62,487 nt of DNA from an uncultured Propionibacteriaceae bacterium (GCA_936924635.1 CAKZHP010000045.1:1-62487), one strand, 5' to 3'. Shown: positions 18,007 through 28,000, counted from the stretch's first letter. Notes: generated by a model not told the origin, from the letters alone. Numbers and translations are program-made.

Positions 18007-18068
18007 GAGAGGCACCCGGGACGCACGCGCCGACATCTCTGCCGGCGCCTGCGGCAGGGGTGCCTCTC
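18007..18068. terminator. Bidirectional terminator between convergent genes
   Basis: GAGAGGCACCC (18007-18017) pairs perfectly with GGGTGCCTCTC (18058-18068). The structure lies between the add stop and the stop of the zinc-ribbon gene on the other strand. The 40-nt loop contains further GC pairing. Confidence 0.6.
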
Positions 18069-18471
18069 AGTCGCACAGGCAGGTGCCGCTGGGAGTGATC
18101 GTCGTGTGGCACGTCGGGCAGACGCCGTAGCCCACCTCAGCGGGCTTCCCACCCGCACCGCTGCCGCCGTGCCCGTGCACAGGGTGGGTCACGCCCCAGA
18201 GGTCTCGGCGGTCTTCGCTCGGCCACGCCGGCACGCCGGTGGCCGCCTCGGCCTCCTCCTGGGAGACGAACCCGTTCGTCCACCCGTACGCGATCCGCAA
18301 GGGTGGCCCGCCGTCGCTGCGGACGGCTTTGATGTAGCCGCTGGTCTGGTGGTACTCGGAGATGCCGATGCGGGCGCAGAGCTCCCGGATCCAGGGACGG
18401 TTGTCCAGATGCGCGTTCGTGGCCTCAAGCGCATCGTCGAGGCTGCCGTACCGGCGGCCCGGCTCACTCAT
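18067..18471 (-). CDS. Uncharacterised small protein with C-terminal zinc ribbon
   Basis: The 134-aa protein starts MSEPGRRYGSLDDALEATNA, with a helical, charged N-terminal half. The central part (ISEYHQTSGYIKAVRS) is beta-rich. The end, GVCPTCHTTITPSGTCLC, has four cysteines placed as a zinc ribbon. The ATG at 18471 lies 8 nt inside the HAD phosphatase gene, so the two are translationally coupled. No catalytic motif is visible. It may be a partner of the phosphatase, by context only. Confidence 0.75.
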   Translation of the reverse strand: MSEPGRRYGSLDDALEATNAHLDNRPWIRELCARIGISEYHQTSGYIKAVRSDGGPPLRIAYGWTNGFVSQEEAEAATGVPAWPSEDRRDLWGVTHPVHGHGGSGAGGKPAEVGYGVCPTCHTTITPSGTCLCD

Positions 18472-19138
18472 CGTCGCTCCTCTCGTGCAGGGTGCGGACG
18501 AGCTCCTCGGTGAGCTCGTCGAGAGAGTCGATGACCGTGCACTCGGCCAGGAGGTCGTCAGCGGGCGGGTGGAAGTCGGGCGGGACCGCGACCACCGCCA
18601 TGCCCGCGGCGAGTGCGGACTTGATGCCGTTGGAGGAGTCCTCGACGGCGACGCACCGTGCGGGGTCCACGCCGAGCAGCTCGGCTGCGCGCAGGTATCC
18701 GTCGGGTGAGGGCTTGCCGCGCTCGACCTCCTCGGTGGACACGGTGGTCGCAAGCAGCTCGCCGATGCCCAGCTCGTCGACGGCGAGATCGATCAGCCGT
18801 CGCGGCGAGGACGACGCGATGGCGACGGGAAACGCGGCGGCCATGCGGCGTACGGCCTCGACCGCCCCCGGCAGCACCGGCAGCCCCGCGCGGTACGCCT
18901 CGGACATGCCGTCGATGGTGCGCCTGGCCGCGTCTTCCCACGTGCCGCTGAGCCCGACGGTGTCGGAGAGGTAGGTCGCCCACTCCTTGGTCGACATGCC
19001 CATCATCGCCTGCGTCGCCCCCTCGGGCCACTCCAGGCCCTCGTCAGCAGCGAGGCCGCGCCGCACGTCGTCCCAGGTCTTCTCGGTCTCGATCAGCGTG
19101 CCGTCCATGTCGAAGATCACGGCTGCAGGAAAACTCAT
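18464..19138 (-). CDS. HAD-superfamily hydrolase (beta-phosphoglucomutase/phosphatase-like)
   Basis: The 224-aa protein carries all four HAD motifs: the nucleophile in FDMDGTLIETEK, Ser in AIASSSPRR, Lys in RGKPSPDGYL and acids in VAVEDSSNGI. The helical cap between motifs I and II is of the C1 type used by beta-phosphoglucomutases and small-sugar phosphatases. Substrate is unknown. A cagggggc SD lies before ATG 19138. The gene shares its 3' end with the downstream zinc-ribbon gene. Confidence 0.88.
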   Translation of the reverse strand: MSFPAAVIFDMDGTLIETEKTWDDVRRGLAADEGLEWPEGATQAMMGMSTKEWATYLSDTVGLSGTWEDAARRTIDGMSEAYRAGLPVLPGAVEAVRRMAAAFPVAIASSSPRRLIDLAVDELGIGELLATTVSTEEVERGKPSPDGYLRAAELLGVDPARCVAVEDSSNGIKSALAAGMAVVAVPPDFHPPADDLLAECTVIDSLDELTEELVRTLHERSDDE

Positions 19139-19162
19139 GCCCCCTGCCTATCACTCCAGGCC

Positions 19163-19254
19163 GGTAGCTGAGCAACGATCCCCGCACCACCAGGCAGAGC
19201 GCGCTGGTTGAGCAACGATCCTCTGAGGAACGGAGGGGATCGGCGTCGAGACCC
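19163..19254. repeat. Dispersed intergenic repeat family E, copy 1 plus a partial copy
   Basis: GCTGAGCAACGATCC at 19168 and GGTTGAGCAACGATCC at 19207 are tandem partial copies. The second continues into GAGGAACGGAGGGGATCGGC and GTCGAGACC. The same module series occurs at 22274-22354 and, inverted, at 53331-53345. Confidence 0.65.
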
Positions 19255-19306
19255 CGGCAGGTGACACCAGTCGGCCCCAGACTCAGGCCGGCCGGCGCCG
19301 TACGCC

Positions 19307-21826
19307 TCAGGCCAGGACGTACGCGGACACGTCGGCCACCACGTGCGCCGGCCCGCCCGACCCGAGGTAGAAGCTGGCCGAGCCGTTCGAGAGCGCCGCG
19401 AACGCGAGGTTCGGCAGTGTCTGACGGGCGGCGAAGTTGACGTTCGAGACCAGCGGCATGGGGCGGCCGGCCGGGTAGGTGGTGAGGTAGCCGTCAGCGG
19501 TCGTCTCCACGGCCGTGAGGTTCGTCACCGCCCCCTGCACGTTCGCAGGCAGCCCGGCCTGCCGGGCCACGTTCACCGTGAACGACGACCGCGGGCCTAC
19601 CGGCCCCCCGGCACCTACGTTGGCGCGGGTGTCGATGGCACGCGTGGGGGTGACCGGGACCAGGGCGCCCGAGGCGGTGGCCTGGCCCGCGATCACGTAG
19701 GCCTGGATGTCGGCGACGAGGTGCACCGGCGCGTTCGCACCGTTGCGCAGCCTCACCGTCCCGCCGGGGCCGACCTTGACGACCACCAGGTTCGGGACCG
19801 TCTGCCCGGCCACGAAGTTCAGGTTGGACGCGCCGGGGGCGGCGGTTCCGCCCGGGTACGCGGTGACGAAGCCACCGGCCATCGGGTCGACCACCGTGAC
19901 GTTGAGGATCACGGCCGACGCGGCCGCGGGCACCCCGGCGCGGCCCGTGGCCGGGAGGTCGACCTCGCCGCCGGCACCCACGGCCCCGGAGAAGCGGGTG
20001 TCGAGCATCCGCTGCGGGGCGACGGGCACGACGGTCCCGGGGGCCTCGGCCGTGCCGCCGACGACGAACCCCTGGACGTCGGCGATGAGATGTCCGTTGG
20101 CCAGCGATGCGTACTCGAGGGAGACCCGGCCGTCCGCGCTCAGCGGCACGGTCGCCAGGTTGGACACCGTCTGGCCCCGGGTGAAGTTGACGTTGGAGAC
20201 CCCGGGCACGCCGGTGCCCTGCGCGTGCGCGGTCAGGAACCCCGACGCTCCCGGCTGGGTGACGGTGAGGTTCACCACGACGGCCGACGCCCCGACGGGT
20301 ACGCCGCCGCGCCCAGCCACCTGGAGCGTCACGGTCGAGTTGCCCGCGACCGGGCCGCCGGCGCCGATGCCCTCACGGGTGTCGAGCAAGCGGGCGGGCG
20401 TCAGGGCCCGGAACGTGCCGGGCGTCGCGGGCATGGTGGGCGTGAACGCCGGCGAGAGCGCCGTCCTCGGCTGGTATCCCTGCTTGCTGGCGGTGACCGA
20501 CACGGTGATGGGCTGGTTGAGGTCGGAGTCCGCGGTGGTGTACGTCGGCCCGGTGGCACCGGGGATCGGGACACCGGCCCGCAACCACTGGTACGCGCCC
20601 GTGGAGTCCGGAGCGACGCTCCACGCGGAATCGATGCTGAGCTGCGACTGGGTCGCGGTGCTGCCCACGATGACCGGCCCACCAGCCATCGTGCCGAGCG
20701 GCCCCACGTTCAGCAGCAGGTTCGGCGTGCCGGGGGAGGCGTTCGGCACGGCACCGCCCACCGCGCGCAGCCTCAGGTCGGCCCACACCTGGGCCGGCGC
20801 CCACGTCGGGTGGAAGGCCAGCACCTGCGCGGCCGCCCCGGCCACCAGGGGCGACGCCATCGAGGTGCCGCTCATCGTCGTGGTGGCGGTCGTCGCGATG
20901 TGGCTGGCGCCGGTGACGTTCTCGCCCGGTGCGTACACGTCGACACAGCTGCCGGTGTTGCTGAACCAGGACTGGGCGTCCGACTGGTTGGTCGCCGTCA
21001 CCGTGATGGCCGCGGGCAGTGAGGCCGGCGTCTCGTTGCAGGCGTCCCAGTGGTTGTTGCCCGCGGCGACGACGACGGTGAAGCCGTGGTCGATGAGGCC
21101 CTGGGCGGCCGCGTTCAGGCCGGTGCCCAAGTCGCCCAGGCTCATGTTGACGACGCCGGGCACACCCTGCGGGTGCATCGTCACGATGGCGTTGGCCGCG
21201 TCGATGAAGCTCGAGGTGAGCCCGTCACCGGTGCAGTTCAGCACCCGCATCGGCACCAGTGTGGCCGCCTTGGCCGTCCCGTACGTGCGGCCGACCACCA
21301 TGCTCGACACGAACGTGCCGTGGCCGTCGCAGTCACTGGTGCCGCGACCGTCCTTGACGTAGTCGACCCCGTCGGCGACCGAGGCCGCCGCGAACTCCTG
21401 GTGGTTGCGAGCGATGCCCGAGTCGATCACGTACACCCGCACGCCGGCCCCGTCGTTCGCGCTCGTGTACGAGCCGTCGTACGGCGTCTGGCGGCCGTCG
21501 AGACGGTCCAGGTGCCAGGGGGCCGGTGTCTGCGTGCCGGTCTTGTGGATGATGCGGTCCTTCTGCACGGTCGCCACGCTCGGGTTCTTGGCGACGGCGG
21601 CGGCCTCGGCAGCGGTGAGCGGCACGATCGCCGCCTGCATCACCCGGTCGATCGTCCTCGCCCGACCCTGGGCGCGTGCCGGCAGCGCGGCCGGTGCCGC
21701 CGCGCGTGAGGAGAGGCCGCTGCGGAAGGTGACGATGTACGTCTCCTCGTCGGCCGCGGCCGCCGGGACCGTCAAGCCGACGAGAATCAGCGCGGCCACC
21801 AGGGTGAACGACAGGATGCGGCGCAT
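19307..21826 (-). CDS. Secreted subtilisin-like serine protease with three C-terminal tandem domains
   Basis: The 839-aa protein has a signal peptide (RRILSFTLVAALILVGLTVP), then an inhibitor-I9-like propeptide to about residue 95. An S8 domain follows with the triad Asp135 (YVIDSG), His169 (CDGHGT) and Ser322 (GTSMASP), plus the oxyanion Asn257 (AAGNN). An Ig-like linker region spans about 380-460. Three repeats of about 120 residues follow, each opening R-LDTR, with GAGGPV, a GVP turn, SN-NF and a VADVQ/IQ-AYV ending. These actinobacterial repeats are thought to bind cell wall or glycan. It is probably an extracellular protease held at the surface. Confidence 0.92.
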   Translation of the reverse strand: MRRILSFTLVAALILVGLTVPAAAADEETYIVTFRSGLSSRAAAPAALPARAQGRARTIDRVMQAAIVPLTAAEAAAVAKNPSVATVQKDRIIHKTGTQTPAPWHLDRLDGRQTPYDGSYTSANDGAGVRVYVIDSGIARNHQEFAAASVADGVDYVKDGRGTSDCDGHGTFVSSMVVGRTYGTAKAATLVPMRVLNCTGDGLTSSFIDAANAIVTMHPQGVPGVVNMSLGDLGTGLNAAAQGLIDHGFTVVVAAGNNHWDACNETPASLPAAITVTATNQSDAQSWFSNTGSCVDVYAPGENVTGASHIATTATTTMSGTSMASPLVAGAAAQVLAFHPTWAPAQVWADLRLRAVGGAVPNASPGTPNLLLNVGPLGTMAGGPVIVGSTATQSQLSIDSAWSVAPDSTGAYQWLRAGVPIPGATGPTYTTADSDLNQPITVSVTASKQGYQPRTALSPAFTPTMPATPGTFRALTPARLLDTREGIGAGGPVAGNSTVTLQVAGRGGVPVGASAVVVNLTVTQPGASGFLTAHAQGTGVPGVSNVNFTRGQTVSNLATVPLSADGRVSLEYASLANGHLIADVQGFVVGGTAEAPGTVVPVAPQRMLDTRFSGAVGAGGEVDLPATGRAGVPAAASAVILNVTVVDPMAGGFVTAYPGGTAAPGASNLNFVAGQTVPNLVVVKVGPGGTVRLRNGANAPVHLVADIQAYVIAGQATASGALVPVTPTRAIDTRANVGAGGPVGPRSSFTVNVARQAGLPANVQGAVTNLTAVETTADGYLTTYPAGRPMPLVSNVNFAARQTLPNLAFAALSNGSASFYLGSGGPAHVVADVSAYVLA

Positions 21827-22048
21827 CGGACCTCGATCTCACTCAGCCACGGGACATCTCATGGTGAGGCACCAGCCTGACCCGGGCAACCCTGATGAGA
21901 GCCCGCTGCGCAGCGTGGTCCCCTCGACGCGTTCCTGTCCCGTCCACGGGGTGTACGGGGCGTCGAGCGGACCACCGTGCGCACCGGCGGGCCGACCCGC
22001 CACGAAAGCCGTCGCGCGTCCGGCGAGTTCCTGGCACAGTGGGTCGGC

Positions 22049-22258
22049 ATGAGCGAGGCAGACAAGTCCAGCGCCGCGGCCGAGCAGACCGACGCCACCC
22101 AGAGCACCGATCCCAAGGAGGCGATGCGCCGCGCCCTCGAGGCCAAGCAGGGCAAGCAGCGCGAGGGCGAGCAGCACCTGGACGGCACCAAGGTCACCGG
22201 CGGTCCCCACGGCGCCGCGGCCGCGAAGCGTCAGTTCCGCCGCAAGTCCGGCGGGTAG
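22049..22258 (+). CDS. DUF5302 family small protein
   Basis: The 69-aa hydrophilic protein starts at ATG 22049; the longer upstream frame has no family support. The core KEAMRRALEAKQGKQREG and the ending GPHGAAAAKRQFRRKSG are the DUF5302 signature. It is strongly basic at the C-terminus and has no membrane segment. Its function is unknown, and such proteins are widespread single genes in actinobacteria. Confidence 0.85.
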   Translation: MSEADKSSAAAEQTDATQSTDPKEAMRRALEAKQGKQREGEQHLDGTKVTGGPHGAAAAKRQFRRKSGG

Positions 22259-22273
22259 GAGCCGGTCAGCCCC

Positions 22274-22354
22274 ACGCTGGTCGAGCAAAGATTCCCTGAG
22301 GAACGAAGGGGATCGGCGTCGAGACCGCGGCTGGCCGAGCGCCAGCGAGGCCAG
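22274..22354. repeat. Dispersed intergenic repeat family E, copy 2
   Basis: It holds GGTCGAGCAAAGATTCC, GAGGAACGAAGGGGATCGGC and GTCGAGACC, then GCCGAGCGCCAGCGAGGCCA. The last module is shared with family D, which shows that D and E are mosaics of the same parts. Confidence 0.65.
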
Positions 22355-22377
22355 CTGCCGTCGGCCACCCTGCCAGA

Positions 22378-23250
<873 letters not shown>

Positions 23251-23371
23251 CGCCCTAGGGCGACGGTGGTCCGCCCAGTGCCAGTGAATGGTGCGAGCCC
23301 GGCCACCCCCCTCGGGCCGCATCCCGGGTCCCACCACCGCCGCGCGCACGCGCCGGTGGCACAGTGACCGC

Positions 23372-23770
23372 ATGGTGACGCTGCAGATGCCCCACCCGCA
23401 CCTGGTTGTGCTGCGGACCGCGGTGACGCTCGTGCTCAGCTGTCTGCTCGGCCAGGCGGGCTGGGCGGCGGCGTTCCTCGGCGGGGAGGAGCGGTACTAC
23501 CGCTACCACCAGATCGGCGCCTGGGTGACGTTCGCCGTGACCGTCGCCTCGACGATCGTCTACCTGGTGCTGCGCCGCTCGGCCGGCCCCGTGAACGTGA
23601 CGCTGGCGGTGCTGCTCGCGGTCGCCGTCGCCGCCCAGCTCGGTCTCGGTGAGGCGCACGCCCGCTCGCTGCACATCTTCGTCGGGGTCCTCGTCGTCAT
23701 GCTCGCCACGGCCCTCACCTCGTGGACGTACCGGCACGTGCTCCCCAGCGCCCCACCGGCAGACGTCTGA
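23372..23770 (+). CDS. Four-helix membrane protein
   Basis: The 132-aa protein starts at ATG 23372 (MVTLQMPHPHLVVLRTAVTL). It has four hydrophobic segments at about 12-32, 48-66, 73-90 and 100-120. Histidines occur in RYHQIGAW and SLHIFVG, near membrane ends. The pattern resembles small DUF6220-like or haem-protein-associated membrane proteins, but I cannot assign it. It is transcribed divergently from the truncated ABC-F gene, whose loss of its 5' half lies just next to this promoter. Confidence 0.7.
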   Translation: MVTLQMPHPHLVVLRTAVTLVLSCLLGQAGWAAAFLGGEERYYRYHQIGAWVTFAVTVASTIVYLVLRRSAGPVNVTLAVLLAVAVAAQLGLGEAHARSLHIFVGVLVVMLATALTSWTYRHVLPSAPPADV

Positions 23771-23799
23771 CCCACCAACGATGGGTACGCCGAGATCGC

Positions 23800-23988
23800 A
23801 GCGCAGGATCGTCCGCTCAACGCCTCCACAGGCTGGTGGCCAGGGCGGCAGACCCGTCGAGAGGAACGTTCCGAGCACCGTGCTCCGGTCAACGACCGGC
23901 TGGGGCGAGCCCCGCGCAGGATCGTCCCCTCAACGGTCCACGGGCCGGCGCCGGAGGCGGCTCACCCCGCGAGACGAACGTTCTGCTC
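23800..23988. repeat. Imperfect direct repeat, two units 114 bp apart
   Basis: GCGCAGGATCGTCCGCTCAA at 23800 recurs near 23914 with one change (gtccCctc). Each unit ends about 55 nt later in CGAGA-GAACGTTC. The block fills the 257-bp non-coding gap before the aldo/keto reductase, where I see no gene. Confidence 0.6.
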
Positions 23989-24027
23989 GCATCGAACGCC
24001 GGTCGCGCAGCGTGCTTGGATAACCCC

Positions 24028-25005
24028 ATGCCAGCGCTTCACCACCGCCTCCTCGGACGCGACACCGGCCTCTCGGTCTCGGAGGTGGGCTTCGGCGCCT
24101 GGGGCATCGGCGGCGGGTGGGGCGAGCGTGACGACGACGCCGCCCTTGACGCCCTGCGCACCGCGATCGACGAGGGCATCGACTTCATCGACACGGCGAT
24201 GGGGTACGGCGACGGGCACTCCGAGGAGCTCATCGGGCAGGTCATCGCCGGCCGCGAGGAGCGGGTCGTGGTGGCCACCAAGGCATCCCCGAAGAACCGG
24301 CAGTGGCCGGCCGCGGCCGACGTGCCCGTCTCCGAGACGTTCCCTCCCGGCTACCTCACCGAGTGCACCGACGCCAGTCTCGCCCGGCTCGGCGTGCCCA
24401 TCCTCGACGTGCAGCAGATGCACGTCTGGGCCGCTCGCTGGCTCACCGAGGGCGACTGGCGCGACGAGATCGCGCAGCTCAAGGCCGACGGCAAGATCCG
24501 CGCCTTCGGCGTCTCCATCAACGACCACGAGCCCGACACCGCGCTCGACCTGGTTGCCAGCGGCCTGGTCGACACCGTGCAGGTGATCCACAACATCTTC
24601 GACCAGTCGCCGACCGACCGCCTGTACGCCGCGTGCGAGGAGCACGGCGTCGGCGTCATCGTGCGCGTCGCGCTCGACGAGGGGGCCCTCACGGGCACGA
24701 TGGCCGCCGACACGACGTTCCCCGACGGCGACTGGCGGCAGAAGTACTTCGCCGGCGACCGCCCCGCCCAGGTCGCCGAGCGGGTCGATCGGATCGTCGC
24801 CGACCTCGGCATCGACAAGACCGACATGGCCGAGACGGCGCTGCGCTACGTGCTGAGCTTCCCCGCGGTCAGCTCGGTCATCGTCGGGATGCGCCGCCCC
24901 GAGAACGTACGCCGCAACGTCGCCCTCGCCGACGGCCAGGGCCTCCCGGCCGACCAGCTGGACAAGCTCAAGGCCCATCGCTGGGAGCGCAACTTCTACC
25001 GCTGA
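24028..25005 (+). CDS. Aldo/keto reductase
   Basis: The 325-aa AKR-barrel enzyme opens HHRLLGRDTGLSVSEVGFG. The tetrad is Asp and Tyr in FIDTAMGYGDG, Lys in VVATKASP and His in QQMHVWA. The C-terminal SSVIVGMRRPENVRRNVA is the NADP-binding stretch. No SD is seen, and TTGGAT lies 6 nt before ATG 24028, again suggesting a leaderless message. The substrate is unknown. It is only distantly like the AKR at 11733. Confidence 0.88.
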   Translation: MPALHHRLLGRDTGLSVSEVGFGAWGIGGGWGERDDDAALDALRTAIDEGIDFIDTAMGYGDGHSEELIGQVIAGREERVVVATKASPKNRQWPAAADVPVSETFPPGYLTECTDASLARLGVPILDVQQMHVWAARWLTEGDWRDEIAQLKADGKIRAFGVSINDHEPDTALDLVASGLVDTVQVIHNIFDQSPTDRLYAACEEHGVGVIVRVALDEGALTGTMAADTTFPDGDWRQKYFAGDRPAQVAERVDRIVADLGIDKTDMAETALRYVLSFPAVSSVIVGMRRPENVRRNVALADGQGLPADQLDKLKAHRWERNFYR

Positions 25006-25095
25006 CGCTGACGCGGGCTGCCGTCGCGGAGACTGCCCGCTCCATCCCCACCGGCGCGCCAGGCGTGGGTGGCCGGTGGGCGGAGCAGCCTGAGC

Positions 25096-25827
25096 TCACC
25101 CGGCCGGTCGGCGGCACACGAAGACGAGCTCGCGACCCGGGCGATCAGGCGCGTTCCGTACGTCTTCCACCTCGAACCCGGCCGCGGTCACCGAGGCCGT
25201 GAGAGCGTCCCGGGTGCGGAAGCGGAGGGTCGAGACCGAGTCGATCCGTACGCCGTCGCGCCTGAACACCGTCGGCGACACGAACGTGACGAGATCCCCC
25301 TCGACGGCGGTGACCTCGACCCAGTCCTCCACCTCGCCCTCGTCCGGCACGTCGACGACCTGCCAGGTCTGCTCGCGGGTCCACCCCTCCCAGGCCCGTC
25401 GCTCCGGGTCGCGGGACTCGAACACCAGGCGACCTCCCGGCACCAGCGCTGCGTACGCCGCCGCGAGCGTCTCTGCCCAGTCCTCGTCGGTGACGAAGAC
25501 CTGAGCCACGTTGGCCGTCATGAACGCCAGGTCGACCTGGAGCGGGAGCACGTCAGGGGTCGTCCCGTGCACCCAGCGCACCTTGTCGGCGTGCGGTTTA
25601 GCCTGTGCCACGGCGAGCGATGCGGCGGCCGGCTCGACGCCCACCACCTCGACCCCGCGCTCAGCCAGCAGCACGGCCAGGGTCCCTGTGCCGCACCCGA
25701 TGTCCAGGACGCTGCCGGCGCCGAACTCACCGACCATCGCCGCGTACACGTCGAGGTCGCTGCGGTCCGGGTCGAGCGGGTCGTAGACGGCGGCAAGACG
25801 GGGATCGGCAGAGGCGGCGTCGGGCAC
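25096..25827 (-). CDS. SAM-dependent class I methyltransferase
   Basis: The 243-aa protein has motif I SVLDIGCGTGTLAVLLAERG, the acidic SAM-ribose contact VVGVEPAAASL, motif II VDLAFMTANVAQVF and post-motif LVPGGRLVFESRDP. The C-terminal beta segment (WVEVTAVEGDLVTFVSPTVF) is typical of small-molecule methyltransferases of this group. I start at GTG 25827; the frame upstream reads through a repeat and is not genuine. The substrate is unknown. Confidence 0.85.
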   Translation of the reverse strand: MPDAASADPRLAAVYDPLDPDRSDLDVYAAMVGEFGAGSVLDIGCGTGTLAVLLAERGVEVVGVEPAAASLAVAQAKPHADKVRWVHGTTPDVLPLQVDLAFMTANVAQVFVTDEDWAETLAAAYAALVPGGRLVFESRDPERRAWEGWTREQTWQVVDVPDEGEVEDWVEVTAVEGDLVTFVSPTVFRRDGVRIDSVSTLRFRTRDALTASVTAAGFEVEDVRNAPDRPGRELVFVCRRPAG

Positions 25828-25873
25828 CTCGCCACCGTACGGCGGCCCCTCCCGCTGCGCACCCTGATCTCGC

Positions 25874-25948
25874 CTGCACAACCGGTGCGAATACGTGCGC
25901 TGGTCCCCGCTGGCGGGCCCTGGGCGCCTGTGCGCACCGGTTGTGCAG
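25874..25948. repeat. Dispersed palindrome family B, copy 1
   Basis: CTGCACAACCGGTGCG (25874-25889) and CGCACCGGTTGTGCAG (25933-25948) are perfect 16-bp inverted arms bounding exactly 75 bp. The second copy is at 37771-37845 and shares the first 32 bp and last 17 bp. It lies between the methyltransferase start and ppgK. Confidence 0.9.
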
Positions 25949-26082
25949 ATGCCGGCCGCCTCGTCGCATCGCAGACGCCCGGGTCGAAGACGGAGAGCCC
26001 GTGCGCAGGTGCTGGGACGCCGTTGCACGGGCCCAGCCCGTACGGAAGGATCGGGCGCGGAACCGAACCTGGAGGTGGATCG

Positions 26083-26895
26083 ATGGCCGCACGTGTGGCG
26101 CTGGGTATCGATGTCGGCGGCACCGGCATCAAGGGGGCGCCGGTCGATCTCGACGCCGGCAAGTTCCTCCAGGAGCGGGTGAAGATCGCCACACCTGCCA
26201 AGTCCACCCCAGAGGCCGTCGCGGGCGTGGTCGACCAGATCGCCGACTCGTTCCTCGACGACCTGCCCACAGACGCCGCCATCGGCGTCACCATCCCGGG
26301 CATCGTCAAGAAGGGCGTGGTGAAGTCGGCCGCGAACATCGACAAGGGCTGGATCGGCTGCGACGGTCAGACCCTGTTCTCGCAGGCGCTCCAGCGGCCG
26401 TGCCTGCTGGTGAACGATGCCGACGCGGCCGGGGTCGCGGAGGTCCGGTACGGGGCCGCGAAGGGTGTCGACGGCCTGGTGATCATGACCACGCTGGGCA
26501 CGGGCATCGGCATCGCGCTCATCTACAACGGCGTGCTCATCCCCAACGCCGAGCTCGGCCACCTGGAGCTGGACGGGCACGACGCCGAGACCCGCGCCGC
26601 GTCCAGCGCGCGGGAGCGGGAGGGCCTGAAGTACGAGCAGTGGGCCAAGCAGCGCCTGCAGCCCTACTACAAGCACCTGGAGTTCCTGCTCTCCCCCGAC
26701 CTGTTCGTCGTGGGCGGTGGTGTCTCCCGCAAGGCCGACAAGTTCTTGCCGCACCTGAGGCTCGACACCCCGATCGTGCCGGCCGCGCTCCAGAACGACG
26801 CCGGCATCATCGGCGCCGCATCGCTCGCCTTCGACCTGGGCGAGCGCGGTGCCTCCGAGACGGCGACGATGACCGACGAGGCCAAGCCGCTCTGA
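26083..26895 (+). CDS. ppgK: Polyphosphate glucokinase (ROK family)
   Basis: The 270-aa protein phosphorylates glucose using polyphosphate (and often ATP), a hallmark of actinobacterial glycolysis. It opens LGIDVGGTGIKGAPVDLDAG (phosphate-1 loop). It has the sugar-binding acid in LLVNDADAAGVAEV, the phosphate-2 loop TTLGTGIGIALIYNG and the PpgK-type ELGHLELDGHDAE in place of the ROK zinc motif. GGAGG precedes ATG 26083. It is convergent with the alcohol dehydrogenase gene, only 3 nt apart. Confidence 0.94.
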   Translation: MAARVALGIDVGGTGIKGAPVDLDAGKFLQERVKIATPAKSTPEAVAGVVDQIADSFLDDLPTDAAIGVTIPGIVKKGVVKSAANIDKGWIGCDGQTLFSQALQRPCLLVNDADAAGVAEVRYGAAKGVDGLVIMTTLGTGIGIALIYNGVLIPNAELGHLELDGHDAETRAASSAREREGLKYEQWAKQRLQPYYKHLEFLLSPDLFVVGGGVSRKADKFLPHLRLDTPIVPAALQNDAGIIGAASLAFDLGERGASETATMTDEAKPL

Positions 26896-26898
26896 GCC

Positions 26899-27921
26899 TC
26901 AGGGCACGACGACGGTCTTCAGACCCTCGCCCCGCTGCGCCGAGGCAAGCGCGGCGTGGAAGTCGGTGAGCGCGAACCGTTGCGTGACGAGGGGAGCCAG
27001 GGTCACGCGGCGGTCCTCGAGAAGGCGTACGGCTGACGCCCACGACGTGGCCGTGGACGCGAATCCGCTGGTCATCACGAGCTCCTTGTAGAGCACCTGG
27101 TCGAGGTCGACGGTGACGGGCGCGCCGAAGATGCCGACCTGTACGTACCGCCCTCCGCGCCGCGCCGCCCTCAGCGCCATCGCGGCCGCCGGCGCCGCGC
27201 CCGAGGCCTCGATCACGACGTCGTACGCGCCTGCCTCCGCTGCCTCGGTCGTGGTCTCGATGCCCAGCGCGGCGGCGACGGCGAGCCGGTCGCTGTCCTG
27301 CGGCAGGCCCGCCAGCGTGACGACGCCGCCGTGCGCGAGTGCCACCTGAGCGCAGAGCTGCCCCATCGCACCAGGGCCGGTGACCAGGACCCGGTCGCCG
27401 GGCTGCACCGCGGGTGGGTCCATCAGGCACTGCGCGACACAGGCCAGCGGCTCGCACAGCGCACCCTCGTGCTCACCGAGCCAGGCGGGCAGCGCGTGCA
27501 GGTTGAGCACCGGCACCACCACGTACTCGGCGAAGCCGCCGTGCTCGTACGACCCGATCGAGCGCCGTGCCGGGCACAGGTTGCGGCGTCCGGCGCGGCA
27601 CCAGGCGCAGCGCTCGCAGGCGGAGAAGTACGTCTCCAGGGCGACCCGCGTGCCGACCCAGTGCTGGTCCTCGCCCGAGCCCACCTCGTCGACGACACCC
27701 GTGATCTCGTGGCCCATCACCACAGGTGGCTCCGAGGCGTACTCGTCCCGAGCGATGTGGACGTCGGTGCCGCAGATGCCGGTCGCCACCACCCGTACCC
27801 GCGCGGTGCCGGGCACCGTCTGCGGCACAGGAACGGTGGACACCTCGACCGCGCCCTTGCCGGGGCCGGTCTTGAGCACCGCGCGCATCACCGCAGTGGT
27901 CGTGGGAAGGGTGCTCGCCAT
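26899..27921 (-). CDS. Zinc-dependent alcohol dehydrogenase (threonine/sorbitol dehydrogenase-like MDR)
   Basis: The 340-aa medium-chain dehydrogenase has a catalytic zinc site in VATGICGTDVHI and GHEITGVVDEVG. The structural zinc cysteines lie in ACERCAWCRAGRRNLC. The NAD-binding fold has VLVTGPGAMGQLCAQVA. A C-terminal GEGLKTVVVP is also typical. It oxidises a secondary or primary alcohol or polyol with NAD(P). The identity is unknown. TAGGGT lies 6 nt before ATG 27921, so the transcript is likely leaderless. Confidence 0.9.
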   Translation of the reverse strand: MASTLPTTTAVMRAVLKTGPGKGAVEVSTVPVPQTVPGTARVRVVATGICGTDVHIARDEYASEPPVVMGHEITGVVDEVGSGEDQHWVGTRVALETYFSACERCAWCRAGRRNLCPARRSIGSYEHGGFAEYVVVPVLNLHALPAWLGEHEGALCEPLACVAQCLMDPPAVQPGDRVLVTGPGAMGQLCAQVALAHGGVVTLAGLPQDSDRLAVAAALGIETTTEAAEAGAYDVVIEASGAAPAAAMALRAARRGGRYVQVGIFGAPVTVDLDQVLYKELVMTSGFASTATSWASAVRLLEDRRVTLAPLVTQRFALTDFHAALASAQRGEGLKTVVVP

Positions 27922-28000
27922 AGGGCGACCCTAGCGGGGCGCGCCCACCCGGCTGGCGGGCCTGCCGCACGGTGGCGCGGACTCGCCTAGCCTGCGCCTC

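Noticed and set aside
19343..21022. 559-aa plus-strand frame across the subtilase
   Set aside because: It is the complement of the tandem repeats, so even its internal repetition is derived from them.
23722..24027. 102-residue N-terminal extension of the aldo/keto reductase
   Set aside because: It translates the end of the membrane-protein gene and direct repeats; family similarity starts only after ATG 24028.
25828..26754. Extension of the methyltransferase into a 552-aa protein
   Set aside because: The extra part is antisense to ppgK and crosses palindrome B.
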